DNA of 64,000 nt from Asterella californica (lineage: Eukaryota > Streptophyta > Marchantiopsida > Marchantiales > Aytoniaceae): positions 17,236,001-17,300,000 of the forward strand of contig JAYKYS010000009.1 in NCBI GenBank assembly GCA_036924285.1, given 5' to 3'. Positions 22,110-31,207 of this stretch are shown here, piece by piece. Under the pieces are notes generated by a model. That model did not search any database. It was not told the DNA's origin and saw nothing but the letters and a program-made list of their open reading frames with translations. The position numbers and the translations under genes were made by a program. The stretch's first letter is position 1, and each line of letters starts with the position of its first letter.

Positions 22110-25100
22110 GTGAACAGAAGTCCAGAGACATGTATGTCGACGGGCAAGCCTGATCCTCCTGGAAACGTGCAATCTGAGAGAGACAGGAGGCGAGAAAGAC
22201 GAGCAGAATATCGAGAACAGATTCTGGAAGAAGCTCGTCGGTTGAAAGAAGAGCATAAGAAGAGAGAACGAGGTTGGAGAACACCTAACTCAAAAGAATG
22301 GAAGAGGAAGGAACCAAGCCTTGGTGAATCAAGTTCACCCCGGACACCGAAGTCATTACCTCCAACTCCTTTCGAATCTGCTCAATGAGAACTTGACTTC
22401 GAAGAAGTTACCACTCGGCTAAGTGCTGAGAACGAACATCCAGAAAGTGAAGTAGGGTGGAAACCTTTTCCCGAAGTCAATACTGTTTTATATCTGCAGT
22501 TGTTTACTCTTGACCCAGAGTTAGGAAGTACTTCTGCAGATCAAGATCAGTTTACTTCTTCGAATGAAGAAGCTGCAACTAAGGCAGTAGAAGTTGTTAC
22601 TACCTTAGTGGAACTTTTACAGGCGCAGGAACTTATACCTCAAGCACTGGTGCGGGAAATCCTTCCGTTAACTCCAGTGACTCAGAAGGACAGCGCTGCT
22701 CCTTACTTACAGCCAACCACAGGACCGTCCATATTCAAGAAGAGACAAGCCCAAGCAGCTGCTGCTGCGGGTATTGCCCCTGCTGTCCTCGTTCAAGCTG
22801 CAGTACCAGCGCCGATTCCAGCTCCTGCCAAGATAGCAACTCAAGTTCCAAGAGCTCCCTTCGTTCGAAGTATGGCAGGCCAACCCATCACGAAACATGG
22901 GTACCCAAAGTTCAGAGGAGGATCTTCAGATGACGATGAGGATGCAGATGCTTACCTTAAACTGTTTGAATCTGTATCTGTCACTAATAAGGAAGATGCT
23001 GAACTAGATCGTCTGCGAATCTTTCCAAGTCTTCTCAGGAAGAGAGCACGCAGCTGGTACAATCATGCAAATAGAATACCAGGAGACATCGATACTTGGG
23101 ACAAGCTGAAGACAAAGTTCTTAGAGCGGTTCCGAGAAATTGGGTACAATCGTCAAGTTTTGGGAAAGCTGACCAGACTGGTCAGAGGAAAGAAAGAGAG
23201 CCTAAAAGATTATGTCCAAAGATTTTATAATCTACTGGACAGAATTCCGAGGATGGGTACAGCCAACCCATACTCTATGGATCAAGCCACCGAATGGCTA
23301 GTTACCGGCTTACCGATTGAAATGGAGATCTAGTGTCGTCGAGGAAAGATGGACGCCATTGAAGAGGTTGTTGTCTCAGCAGAAGCATTTGAAGCATCCA
23401 CCCTCGGAAGTAAAGGAGGATGGATAAAAGGGAAGAAGAAAGGGAAGAAAGAGAAGAAGGAGAAGAAGGAAGAGAAATCGACTCGAAGAAAGAAGCACAA
23501 GAAGAGTCGCAGAGAACCCTCTTCCTCCGATGAATCTTCTGACGATGAGTCTTCTTCGGCCGAGTCTTCATCGGCGAGTACATCTTCTTCGAGCGAAGAA
23601 GAACGAAGAATGAAACGCAGTTCTTCGTCCAAGGAAAAGAAAAGCTCGAAGGAGAAGAAGGGCAAGACAAAAGGGGATAGTAATCAACTCATGGAGGAGA
23701 TGATTAAAGGGTTCGCAGACCTGAAAGTGCAGATGGTACGATCTCCTGAAGGGAGAAAATCACCTGCTACATCCCGTTCAAGTTTATGGTGTACGACATG
23801 CGGTAAATCAGGACATGCTAATACGGAATGTAAGAACAACAGAACATTTCAGGCACAATCAATTGAATGGGCACCAGCATTCGAATCATATTATAGCTCA
23901 TTCTTTGTGGAAACTCCGGACGAGGTATATGGAGTATTAACGAATCCACCCCCAACACAGCCAGCAATTACCCCAATTCAACCCATACCAATTCAAAGGT
24001 TTGCACCAAAAGAGAGGGCCCTGAATGTATCCCAGAAACGTTTGATGAGTCCGCCAGAAGCAAATAAACCACCACCTCATGGGTCTTGTTTTAATTGTGG
24101 CAGTTTGGAACATTGGTCGCCAAACTGCCCTCACCCAAAGAAATCGATGAGATATGTAGCACTTTGTGGAAGGTGTCATCAGCCAGGACATGCCACAGCA
24201 GATTGTACTAACCCACCCGCAGAGAAGAGAGGGGTTCGCTTTGATCCCAAAACAGATCGTCCTGCGGAAGCACAACTGCACAAGGTGGACTTGGAAGAAT
24301 GGAAAGCCGCTGGAGATGAAGGATGGCCACCAGAAGAAACTTGGGTTTGCAAAGTGGACACCAGAAGCTCCTTCAAATCTAAGAGGAAGGCGGAAGAAGC
24401 ACCTCTAAAAACTCAATCGAAGAAAGAGTTGAAGAAGCAGAAGAAGGCAAAAGAAAAAGCCAAGAAGAAGATAGTTGAGGAAGATACCGAAGAAGAGGAA
24501 GAAGAAATACTGAAAAGCGTAAATCCTCCGAGACTACCAGTTGACATTACAGACGAAGTTCGCGAACTCCTGAAGAAGGAGTTACTACGAGCAGGAACTT
24601 CGACAAGAGAAGCTGATACAACTTCGGCCGAAGTACCAGAACAATCAACTTCGTCCGCACCCAAGATTTTCCGTACTTCGGCCACTGAAGACAAGACTGC
24701 GGCCAAGAACGAGGAGGTTCCGAAGAAGCACAGTCGACCAGAACCTGTGACGGTACCACACTATGATGTGGTAGCTGATCTAGAAACACAGAAGGCTAAC
24801 ATAAGTTTCAAGCAGCTGATTGAAGATAACAAAATTTACAGAAAATTGTTACTTCAAGCACTGAAGAAACCCACTAAAGCAAGAAGATCAAAATTACCTT
24901 CTCTGTTTCACATCGAGGCAGAAGACCTGGTATCTCCAGAAGTGGAAGTGGAGGTTGCAGGTTGTGTAATTAGTAAAGTGTCAATTGACTCCGGATCAGG
25001 AGTCAACATAATGACAGAAGACACGGCACACGCGTTGGGTTTCAGTAAGTTTGAAGAAACTCAGGGGGTGTTACGGCTGGCAGATCAAACGAGAAGACGA

Positions 25101-25487
25101 CCACTTGGGCTACTGCGCAACATTCCCACCTTAATAGGCGGAATTTCTTTTAAACTTACTTATGTTGTGCTGCGTCCTTTGGTTAAGTCTGGTTATCAAA
25201 TTTTGATTGGAAGGCCATGGTTGTACGGTGCCAAGGTACTAACAGATTGGTACCGGCACCGTTTACAGTTCAAAGACCCACAGAAACCAACTGATAAGGC
25301 TGTGATGGTTTCTTGGAAGAAGATAACACATCAGGGCGAAACGGAGTCGACTGATGAGGGTTACACTTCAGGATCTGATTCATCAACAAGCAGTGCAGGA
25401 GAAAGGAAAGGAGACCCTTATTCGATGGTCAACTATCTTCAGTGCTATGAAATTGATGAAGAAGAAGATATGAACGAGGCCGAATAG
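22110..25487 (+). pseudogene. Gag-protease of element T, with in-frame stops
   Basis: One frame runs through the region with a TGA at 22386 and a TAG at 23331, ending in a TAG at 25485. The start is basic and charged. A retrotransposon gag domain follows at about residues 265-407 (LRKRARSWYNHANRI, LKTKFLERFREIGYN). Next come a Lys/Ser/Glu-rich linker and three CX2CX4HX4C zinc knuckles at about residues 560, 660 and 685 (CTTCGKSGHANTEC, CFNCGSLEHWSPNC, CGRCHQPGHATADC). After another charged linker lies an aspartic protease with a normal DSG motif (24987-24995; IDSGSGVNIM) and ILIGRPWL. Pol continues in the same frame after the last stop, so the ancestor was probably one Gag-Pol frame. Confidence 0.88.
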
Positions 25488-26366
25488 CAATCACAGCTAG
25501 GTCATGGGAGTGCAGAGACCAGTCATACAGATGGTATAGTTCTTCCAGGAGCATCCCAAGACCTACTAATAAGCGAAGGTAAGAGCCTAAAGATTTCTGT
25601 TGTGGTACAAGGAGAAGAGTTGGAAGTATATCGTCAGATGCTGATCCATTACCAAGATGTCTTCGCCTGGACTGTGGAGGACATGAAGGGGATACCTGCA
25701 CAATGGGGAGAACATCGTATCGACCTCATTGAAGGATCAGTACCTGTATGACAGAGGCAGTACCGACTCAATCCAAAATACTCCTTGATGGTTAAAGACG
25801 AGATAGATAAGTACCTAAAGGCAGGTATTATTTTTCCTGTGTTAAGCAGCGAATGGGTAGCACCCATAGTAGTGGTACCCAAGAAGCAAACAGGAAAGAT
25901 AAGAGTCTGTCAAGATTTCAGAAAACTGAATGCAGCAACCAAGAAGGATCATCACCCTTTACCTTTTACTGATACCATTTTGGATCATGTATCTGGAAAG
26001 GAATGTTACAGCTTTCTGGATGGGTTTTCAGGGTACAATCAAGTGTCCATAAGAGAGCAAGATAAGGACAAGACTACCTTTACTACAGATTGGGGCACTT
26101 ATGCTTATCACAAGATGCCTTTTGGACTATGCAATGCACCAGCTACCTTTCAGAGGATGATGACCTCAATTTTTCAAGATTATTTGCGAAATTTTTTAGA
26201 GATCTTTATAGATGATTTTTGTGTTTTTGGCACACGTGAAGAACATGCAGCGTGTTTAGCCAAAACCTTTCAGAAGTGTAGGGAAGCCAGACTTGCATTA
26301 CATCCTGAGAAGTGTTTCTTAGCGATGACTGAAGGAATACTTCTTGGACATAGAGTATCAGGCCGG
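25488..26366 (+). pseudogene. Pol of element T, part 1: start of reverse transcriptase
   Basis: It is in the same frame as gag-protease and directly follows it. A TGA at 25749 interrupts the pre-RT segment. From 25785 the RT is open: QDFRKLNAATKKDHHPLPF, FLDGFSGYNQ, MPFGLCNAPATFQRMM and the catalytic FIDD (26205-26216). These motifs are those of Athila/Tat-type plant Ty3/gypsy elements. The reading is broken at ...GHRVS by insertion of element N with a CCGG duplication, and it resumes in frame at 34888. Confidence 0.92.
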
Positions 26367-27648
26367 TGTCGGAGTGTAATCCGTCTACCTAGGAAAGCGC
26401 TGGGCTTCTGGCTGTGGTTGTTCACTCAAGAGGTTGGCTTTCAGGTCACAATAGGGCTATAAACACTCACACAGATGTGTAAGATCCAGTAATATACCCA
26501 GAAGGCGAAATTCAGGTCTAGCTGGCAGTAATAGGATTCGGCGGTGAACTTTGACACTCACGGAGAGGAAAACTATGAAGGTTTAGACCTCTAAACTTCC
26601 CCTACATGCAAATGAGGTACTACTGAACTCACAGACGAAATTTCAGCCTGAGATCAAATTCTGACACGGAGATATGAACAGAAAAGTTTTGAGCAAGAAA
26701 ACTACGGCAATTTCTGGTACCTAGCTGGCTATTTCAACCTATAACAGGAGTTTGGCTCGATCAATTTCAAATTTTCTTACAGGATTTGCAGTCTACAGGG
26801 TGCTGAACATCCCTGTGAAGTTGGGACTCCTGAATGTACACAGAACTGTAGATCTCCTCCTCTGAAGTCGCTGCTCTAGATTAAGAGCTTTTCAGACCCC
26901 CTCAGCTTCAGCGGCCGCCCTGAATTACTCAGTTGCTCAATCGATATGAAACTTTTTGTGAAATCGTAGCCCTGCTGGCGGAGAACACAACCTCGAAGTT
27001 TTGAAGCAATTTCCTCAAATCTGCTGCGAGTGACACTGGAAACCCTAAATCCAACCAAAATGATTCAATTCTAGCACAATCCGAACTTCAATTGCTCATA
27101 ACTCCGTCTTTATTGACTCAAATCGATCGAAATTTTCACTGGAAGTGCTTGGCATGACGAGACCTCTCTCCCTGTGCTCTCAGATTTCGAAGATCCCTCA
27201 CGAAATGCTCGAACTCCACTCTAGAGCTCTGTTTCTAAATTTAGAGTTTAACAAAAGACAAAAACGGACCAATGGGAGTTCATAGCTCCACTTGGTTGTC
27301 CTTTAGTACCCTAAACCACGTGGCAACTTAGTTTTACTCATAGGCTACCACGTCAAGCCTCCTAGAGTGCCAGCGTAAAACTTAAATTACTTAAAACGAC
27401 ACGCAGCCCCGAAAAATAACTTAAATCAGCTAGAAAGCGTGCATGGACGACACGCAAATACAACCCATGAGCTTAAGCCCTATCAACATGGTAATCAACC
27501 TACTAAGACTCAAAATAGTGTTAACACCGTATGCAAAGGTGTCAAACATATACATAAACGACTAGAAGTAATATAAGCTAACTTCTAGAACTACTAAACT
27601 CAAGCGTCGGAGTAGAAATATAACATGTAGCCGCCAAGTAGCGCGACA
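26367..27648 (-). repeat. 3' LTR of element N
   Basis: It is nearly identical to 33606-34887. On the minus strand it carries a CCACGTGG G-box (27316-27323) and, about 50 bases later, a CCAAT-type ATTGG, consistent with a promoter. It ends next to the polypurine tract. Confidence 0.95.
27316..27323 (-). promoter_or_regulatory. G-box (CCACGTGG) in the N LTR
   Basis: The palindrome CCACGTGG is present in both N LTRs (second copy 34555-34562) and in the X LTR near 18497. It is degraded to ctacctgg in the X2 copies. A CACGTG also precedes the TATA box of the unrelated T LTR. Confidence 0.45.
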
Positions 27649-27660
27649 TCCACCCCCTCT
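27649..27660 (-). promoter_or_regulatory. Polypurine tract of element N
   Basis: The complement of tccaccccctct is a purine run directly abutting the 3' LTR, the expected primer for plus-strand DNA synthesis. Near-identical runs follow the LTRs of X (40369) and X2 (51426). Confidence 0.8.
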
Positions 27661-27694
27661 GAACCTGCACATCCTCCGGTATGTGCCATCCAGA

Positions 27695-30600
27695 TCAAGG
27701 CTCTTCAGCTTCGGCTTCAAACTCATCTTCAATCTGCATTGAGTCTTCAGCTTCATCCTCTGTAAACTCTGCAACGTTCTGGTCCTCTCCTCTCCTCCTA
27801 AAGAGCTTGATTCTCTTTCCTGCGACTGGTATCTTGAGCACTGCACCATCTAACTCTCTCAAGGAGTATGTGGCATTATCATAAACTTCTAACACCACAT
27901 AAGGTCCAAACCATCTCTTGGAGAACTTCCTGATAGTGCTATGCTGATTATCAAGACTACTATCATAGACTAACACCCAATCACCTTCTTTAACTGGTTT
28001 GGGTCGTAATCTATGCGTTCTATCAAATCTGTCTTTGTTTCTCTCCCTAGCAATCTTTAATCTTTCGACAGCTTTGGCAACATCCTCAGGTCTTCGTTCT
28101 AACTGCTGGATCCTTAATGCAAGAAGATTCTCCGTACTTCTACCATCTTCCCATGGCAAAACATTCCAAGTAGGCACAACCTCCTCAATTGGCATCACAG
28201 GTTTCTGTCCTAGTATCAACTCTGCTGGCATGTAACCTATAACGGTACTATGAGTTGTACGATCTGCCCATAAAGCAAATGGTAGCAGTCTAGGCCATTC
28301 ACGGATCTTACCCTTGCAAGCTTTTACCAAAGCTTTGATGATTGGCGGATGACCTCGTTCGCTCTTGCCATTCCCTTCAGGATTGTAAGCAGTGGTTAAT
28401 GCTAGCTTGATTCCCAATCGCTTGAAGAACTCAACTCCTTCTTGTGAATCCAGCTCACCCCTATCTGCAGTGATCTTTCCCACACACCCATACCTACAAA
28501 TAACATCTTCAAGTAGAAAGCGGCAGACACTAGCAGTGGTCTTTGTCCTCAGGGCACGGCCTTCGACTTGGTTAGATAGATCTTCTCTAGCCAAGACTAG
28601 ATACCTCATTTGTCCAAGTCCAAATGGCATAGTTACCAGATCAACTACCCATTTGTAATGAATGGCTAAAGGATAAGTAGGATGCAATCCATCACGATGA
28701 CGTACGTTGGAATACATCTGGCAAGGTATACAGGATGAAACAAACTGCACTACATCCTTATACATACCCTTCCACCAATACTTCTCCTTTATCTTGGCAA
28801 ATGTAGCCCAAACTCCTCTATGACCGGCCCATAGACTCTCATGGAACTCCTTGATCAGCTTCTGCTGCAATTCTAGGTCACATATCACCCGCTGTGGTAC
28901 ACCTCCTTGTAGCTTAGGGCGCTTCCATAGATGTCCTCCATATAAAAAGTACCCATGAGCTGTTCTACGGATCCTCTTGAAATCTGCATCAGACCAGCCT
29001 TCTTGCCTTTCCAATGAACTCAAATAGCGCCCAAGATCCAACCACTCGCCATCGTACATAGTTTCCTCAAATAACTCCAATGGACCTGCAAAACAGCTTC
29101 TATCCCTTCTAGCAAGAGCACTAGAATAGAACTCTGTTCCCACATCCTCCTGATCATCTATCATTTCTTTCTCATCGTAATACCTAGCCCTTGATAACAT
29201 ATCTGCCACAGGATTGTCCTTTCCTGCGATATGTCTAAACTCTGGGTTCAAGGACTTGATATATGCTATCCACCTCAACATAGCAATATCTGGAGTTGTA
29301 CAACTAGTGATCATTCCCAAGAGAGGTAAGCAATCTGTCTCCACAACCACAAGTGCTCCTATCAAGTATTCCTTATCACTCTTCATCGCAGTAACTACTC
29401 CCCATAGCTCTCTCTTGACCTGAGGGTAGTCTCTCTGCCGTGAACTTAAGACCTTAGCACCAAAACGCACCACATATCTATTTCCATCCTTATCATCTTG
29501 TCCTATAGCCCACCCAATGCCAATAGGACTAGTATCAACAGTAAGGATAACAGATCTGCCCAACTCATATGTTATCTTCCGTAGAGTTGGTGGTGAAGAC
29601 AACAGATCCTTCAACTTCTTCATAGACTCGCTTTGCTCCTCTTGCCACTGAAATCTCTGCCCCTTCCTCAGCAACTTGTACAACGGATCTGCTACATGAG
29701 CAAAGTGTGGAATCCATATATGATAAAACACACATGCACCTAGAAACCTTCTCACCTCGGTAACCGATCCACACGTCTCCTTCATTCTTCGAATGGCATC
29801 AACCTTGTTTGGACAAGGTTTCCGACCATAAGATCCACATAGATGCCCCACAATCAACACCTCTTGTTCTCCAAATACAGACTTTGCTCCTGATAAGATC
29901 AAATGAACCTCCTCCAGTCGACTCAATATCTTATCACAATCAGCTATGTGATATGCAACAAACTTACGGCACCCCCTCTGATCCATTACCTCATTCTTCT
30001 CCTCCTCAGCACACCCTTTGATCGGCACATCATCAAGGAATGACATCGTTTTTTCAGGAATGAAATCCCTCAAAACTTTATTCATGCCATTCATCATATG
30101 TGCTACAGAATTGATAGCACCTTGTGGCAAGGTGCACATCCTTAGTAACCCCAAAGGTGTCCTCATTGTAGTCAAGTCTCTACTCTCAGAGGATAACTGA
30201 AACTGATCGTAACCTGAATATAAGTCTCCCATTGAATAGATAGCACGACCAGCAAAAGCCTCTACAAACTCGTCTACAATAGGTCCTATACCCATATTCC
30301 TGATAGTCACCTCGTTAACTGGCTGCATATCTTGAATGAATCTCAAAGCTCCACTCTTCTTCGGAACAGTAAACCATCTGCTAGAGTAGGGAGCTATAGA
30401 TGGTTCCAAGACACCTATCCTAATCCTCTCATTGAGCAAGTCTATCAACTTTGGTAGATGAGCTCTAGGTACAGGGATAGGACGTAGATTCCAAGGCACA
30501 TGCGGTATAGTAAAGATTACCATAGGTGCAACTACACTTGGATCTACACATCCTACTTCATGTGACTCAAACGCAAACGCCTTACCATGTCTAGATAGCA

Positions 30601-31207
30601 TCTCCCTGAAGCTCTTCTTCTCTTGCTCAGTAAGAAATCCATCACCTCCAATCCTCAGGTCCTTCAGTGTTGTTTCTGTAAACTGGTGCTCAATTCTTCT
30701 CGGTCCTCTAAGCGTCGGTTCTCGTGCAGCTTGCTCCATCTTCTGATTGTAATCGAGTGGTAAAGGCAAAGCCACTGGTTTGACTTTCTTTGCCACTGAC
30801 TTGTACTTGGTCTCCACATACACCTCTTGCCGATCTATAAACTTATCAATTACATCATAAAGCTCCTTGGAGCTCACTCTCACCACTCTATCTACACCAT
30901 CTATAGAACTTTCTACTATAGATTTCAACTCCCCTATAGTATCTACCAAATACTGCTCTTCAAACACTCCAGATATGTATTCATCTCCTGCTAACTCTCC
31001 ACTATCCCACAAAGACTGCTGTACATACTTCACATGTTGTCTCTCAAACCTCTTCAGATTCTCAACCTTCCTATAACATACTGATCCACATGACGTCAAT
31101 CCCAAGAAACTAGTGGATAAAGCTTCATGCTTTACTGGATCAGGCGAGAATCCTATCTCTACTGTACCGTCGAAGTCTCGCTCTTCAATGGTACTCTGCC
31201 AAAACCC
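27695..31207 (-). CDS. pol: Pol of element N (reverse transcriptase, RNase H, integrase)
   Basis: The frame is -1 relative to gag and is open from the slippery site at 31207 to the stop at 27695, about 1170 residues. The N-terminal ~180 residues have no motif I know. RT follows with SRWFTVPKKSGALRFIQD, GDLYSGYDQFQL, SRDLTTMRTPLG, LPQGAINSV and the catalytic FLDD (30029-30040). RNase H has LTVDTSP, KRELWGV, ETDCLPLL and AGKDNPVADMLSR. Integrase has an HHCC site (FHESLWAGHRG...CIPCQ), catalytic D, D and E in WVVDLVTMP, TADRGELDS and NPEGNGKSERGH, and a GPYVV block near the end. The tail is acidic. An ATG start is not needed if Pol is made by frameshifting. The RT motif set resembles a clade known mainly from fungi. 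Confidence 0.95.
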   Translation of the reverse strand, partial: GFWQSTIEERDFDGTVEIGFSPDPVKHEALSTSFLGLTSCGSVCYRKVENLKRFERQHVKYVQQSLWDSGELAGDEYISGVFEEQYLVDTIGELKSIVESSIDGVDRVVRVSSKELYDVIDKFIDRQEVYVETKYKSVAKKVKPVALPLPLDYNQKMEQAAREPTLRGPRRIEHQFTETTLKDLRIGGDGFLTEQEKKSFREMLSRHGKAFAFESHEVGCVDPSVVAPMVIFTIPHVPWNLRPIPVPRAHLPKLIDLLNERIRIGVLEPSIAPYSSRWFTVPKKSGALRFIQDMQPVNEVTIRNMGIGPIVDEFVEAFAGRAIYSMGDLYSGYDQFQLSSESRDLTTMRTPLGLLRMCTLPQGAINSVAHMMNGMNKVLRDFIPEKTMSFLDDVPIKGCAEEEKNEVMDQRGCRKFVAYHIADCDKILSRLEEVHLILSGAKSVFGEQEVLIVGHLCGSYGRKPCPNKVDAIRRMKETCGSVTEVRRFLGACVFYHIWIPHFAHVADPLYKLLRKGQRFQWQEEQSESMKKLKDLLSSPPTLRKITYELGRSVILTVDTSPIGIGWAIGQDDKDGNRYVVRFGAKVLSSRQRDYPQVKRELWGVVTAMKSDKEYLIGALVVVETDCLPLLGMITSCTTPDIAMLRWIAYIKSLNPEFRHIAGKDNPVADMLSRARYYDEKEMIDDQEDVGTEFYSSALARRDRSCFAGPLELFEETMYDGEWLDLGRYLSSLERQEGWSDADFKRIRRTAHGYFLYGGHLWKRPKLQGGVPQRVICDLELQQKLIKEFHESLWAGHRGVWATFAKIKEKYWWKGMYKDVVQFVSSCIPCQMYSNVRHRDGLHPTYPLAIHYKWVVDLVTMPFGLGQMRYLVLAREDLSNQVEGRALRTKTTASVCRFLLEDVICRYGCVGKITADRGELDSQEGVEFFKRLGIKLALTTAYNPEGNGKSERGHPPIIKALVKACKGKIREWPRLLPFALWADRTTHSTVIGYMPAELILGQKPVMPIEEVVPTWNVLPWEDGRSTENLLALRIQQLERRPEDVAKAVERLKIARERNKDRFDRTHRLRPKPVKEGDWVLVYDSSLDNQHSTIRKFSKRWFGPYVVLEVYDNATYSLRELDGAVLKIPVAGKRIKLFRRRGEDQNVAEFTEDEAEDSMQIEDEFEAEAEEP

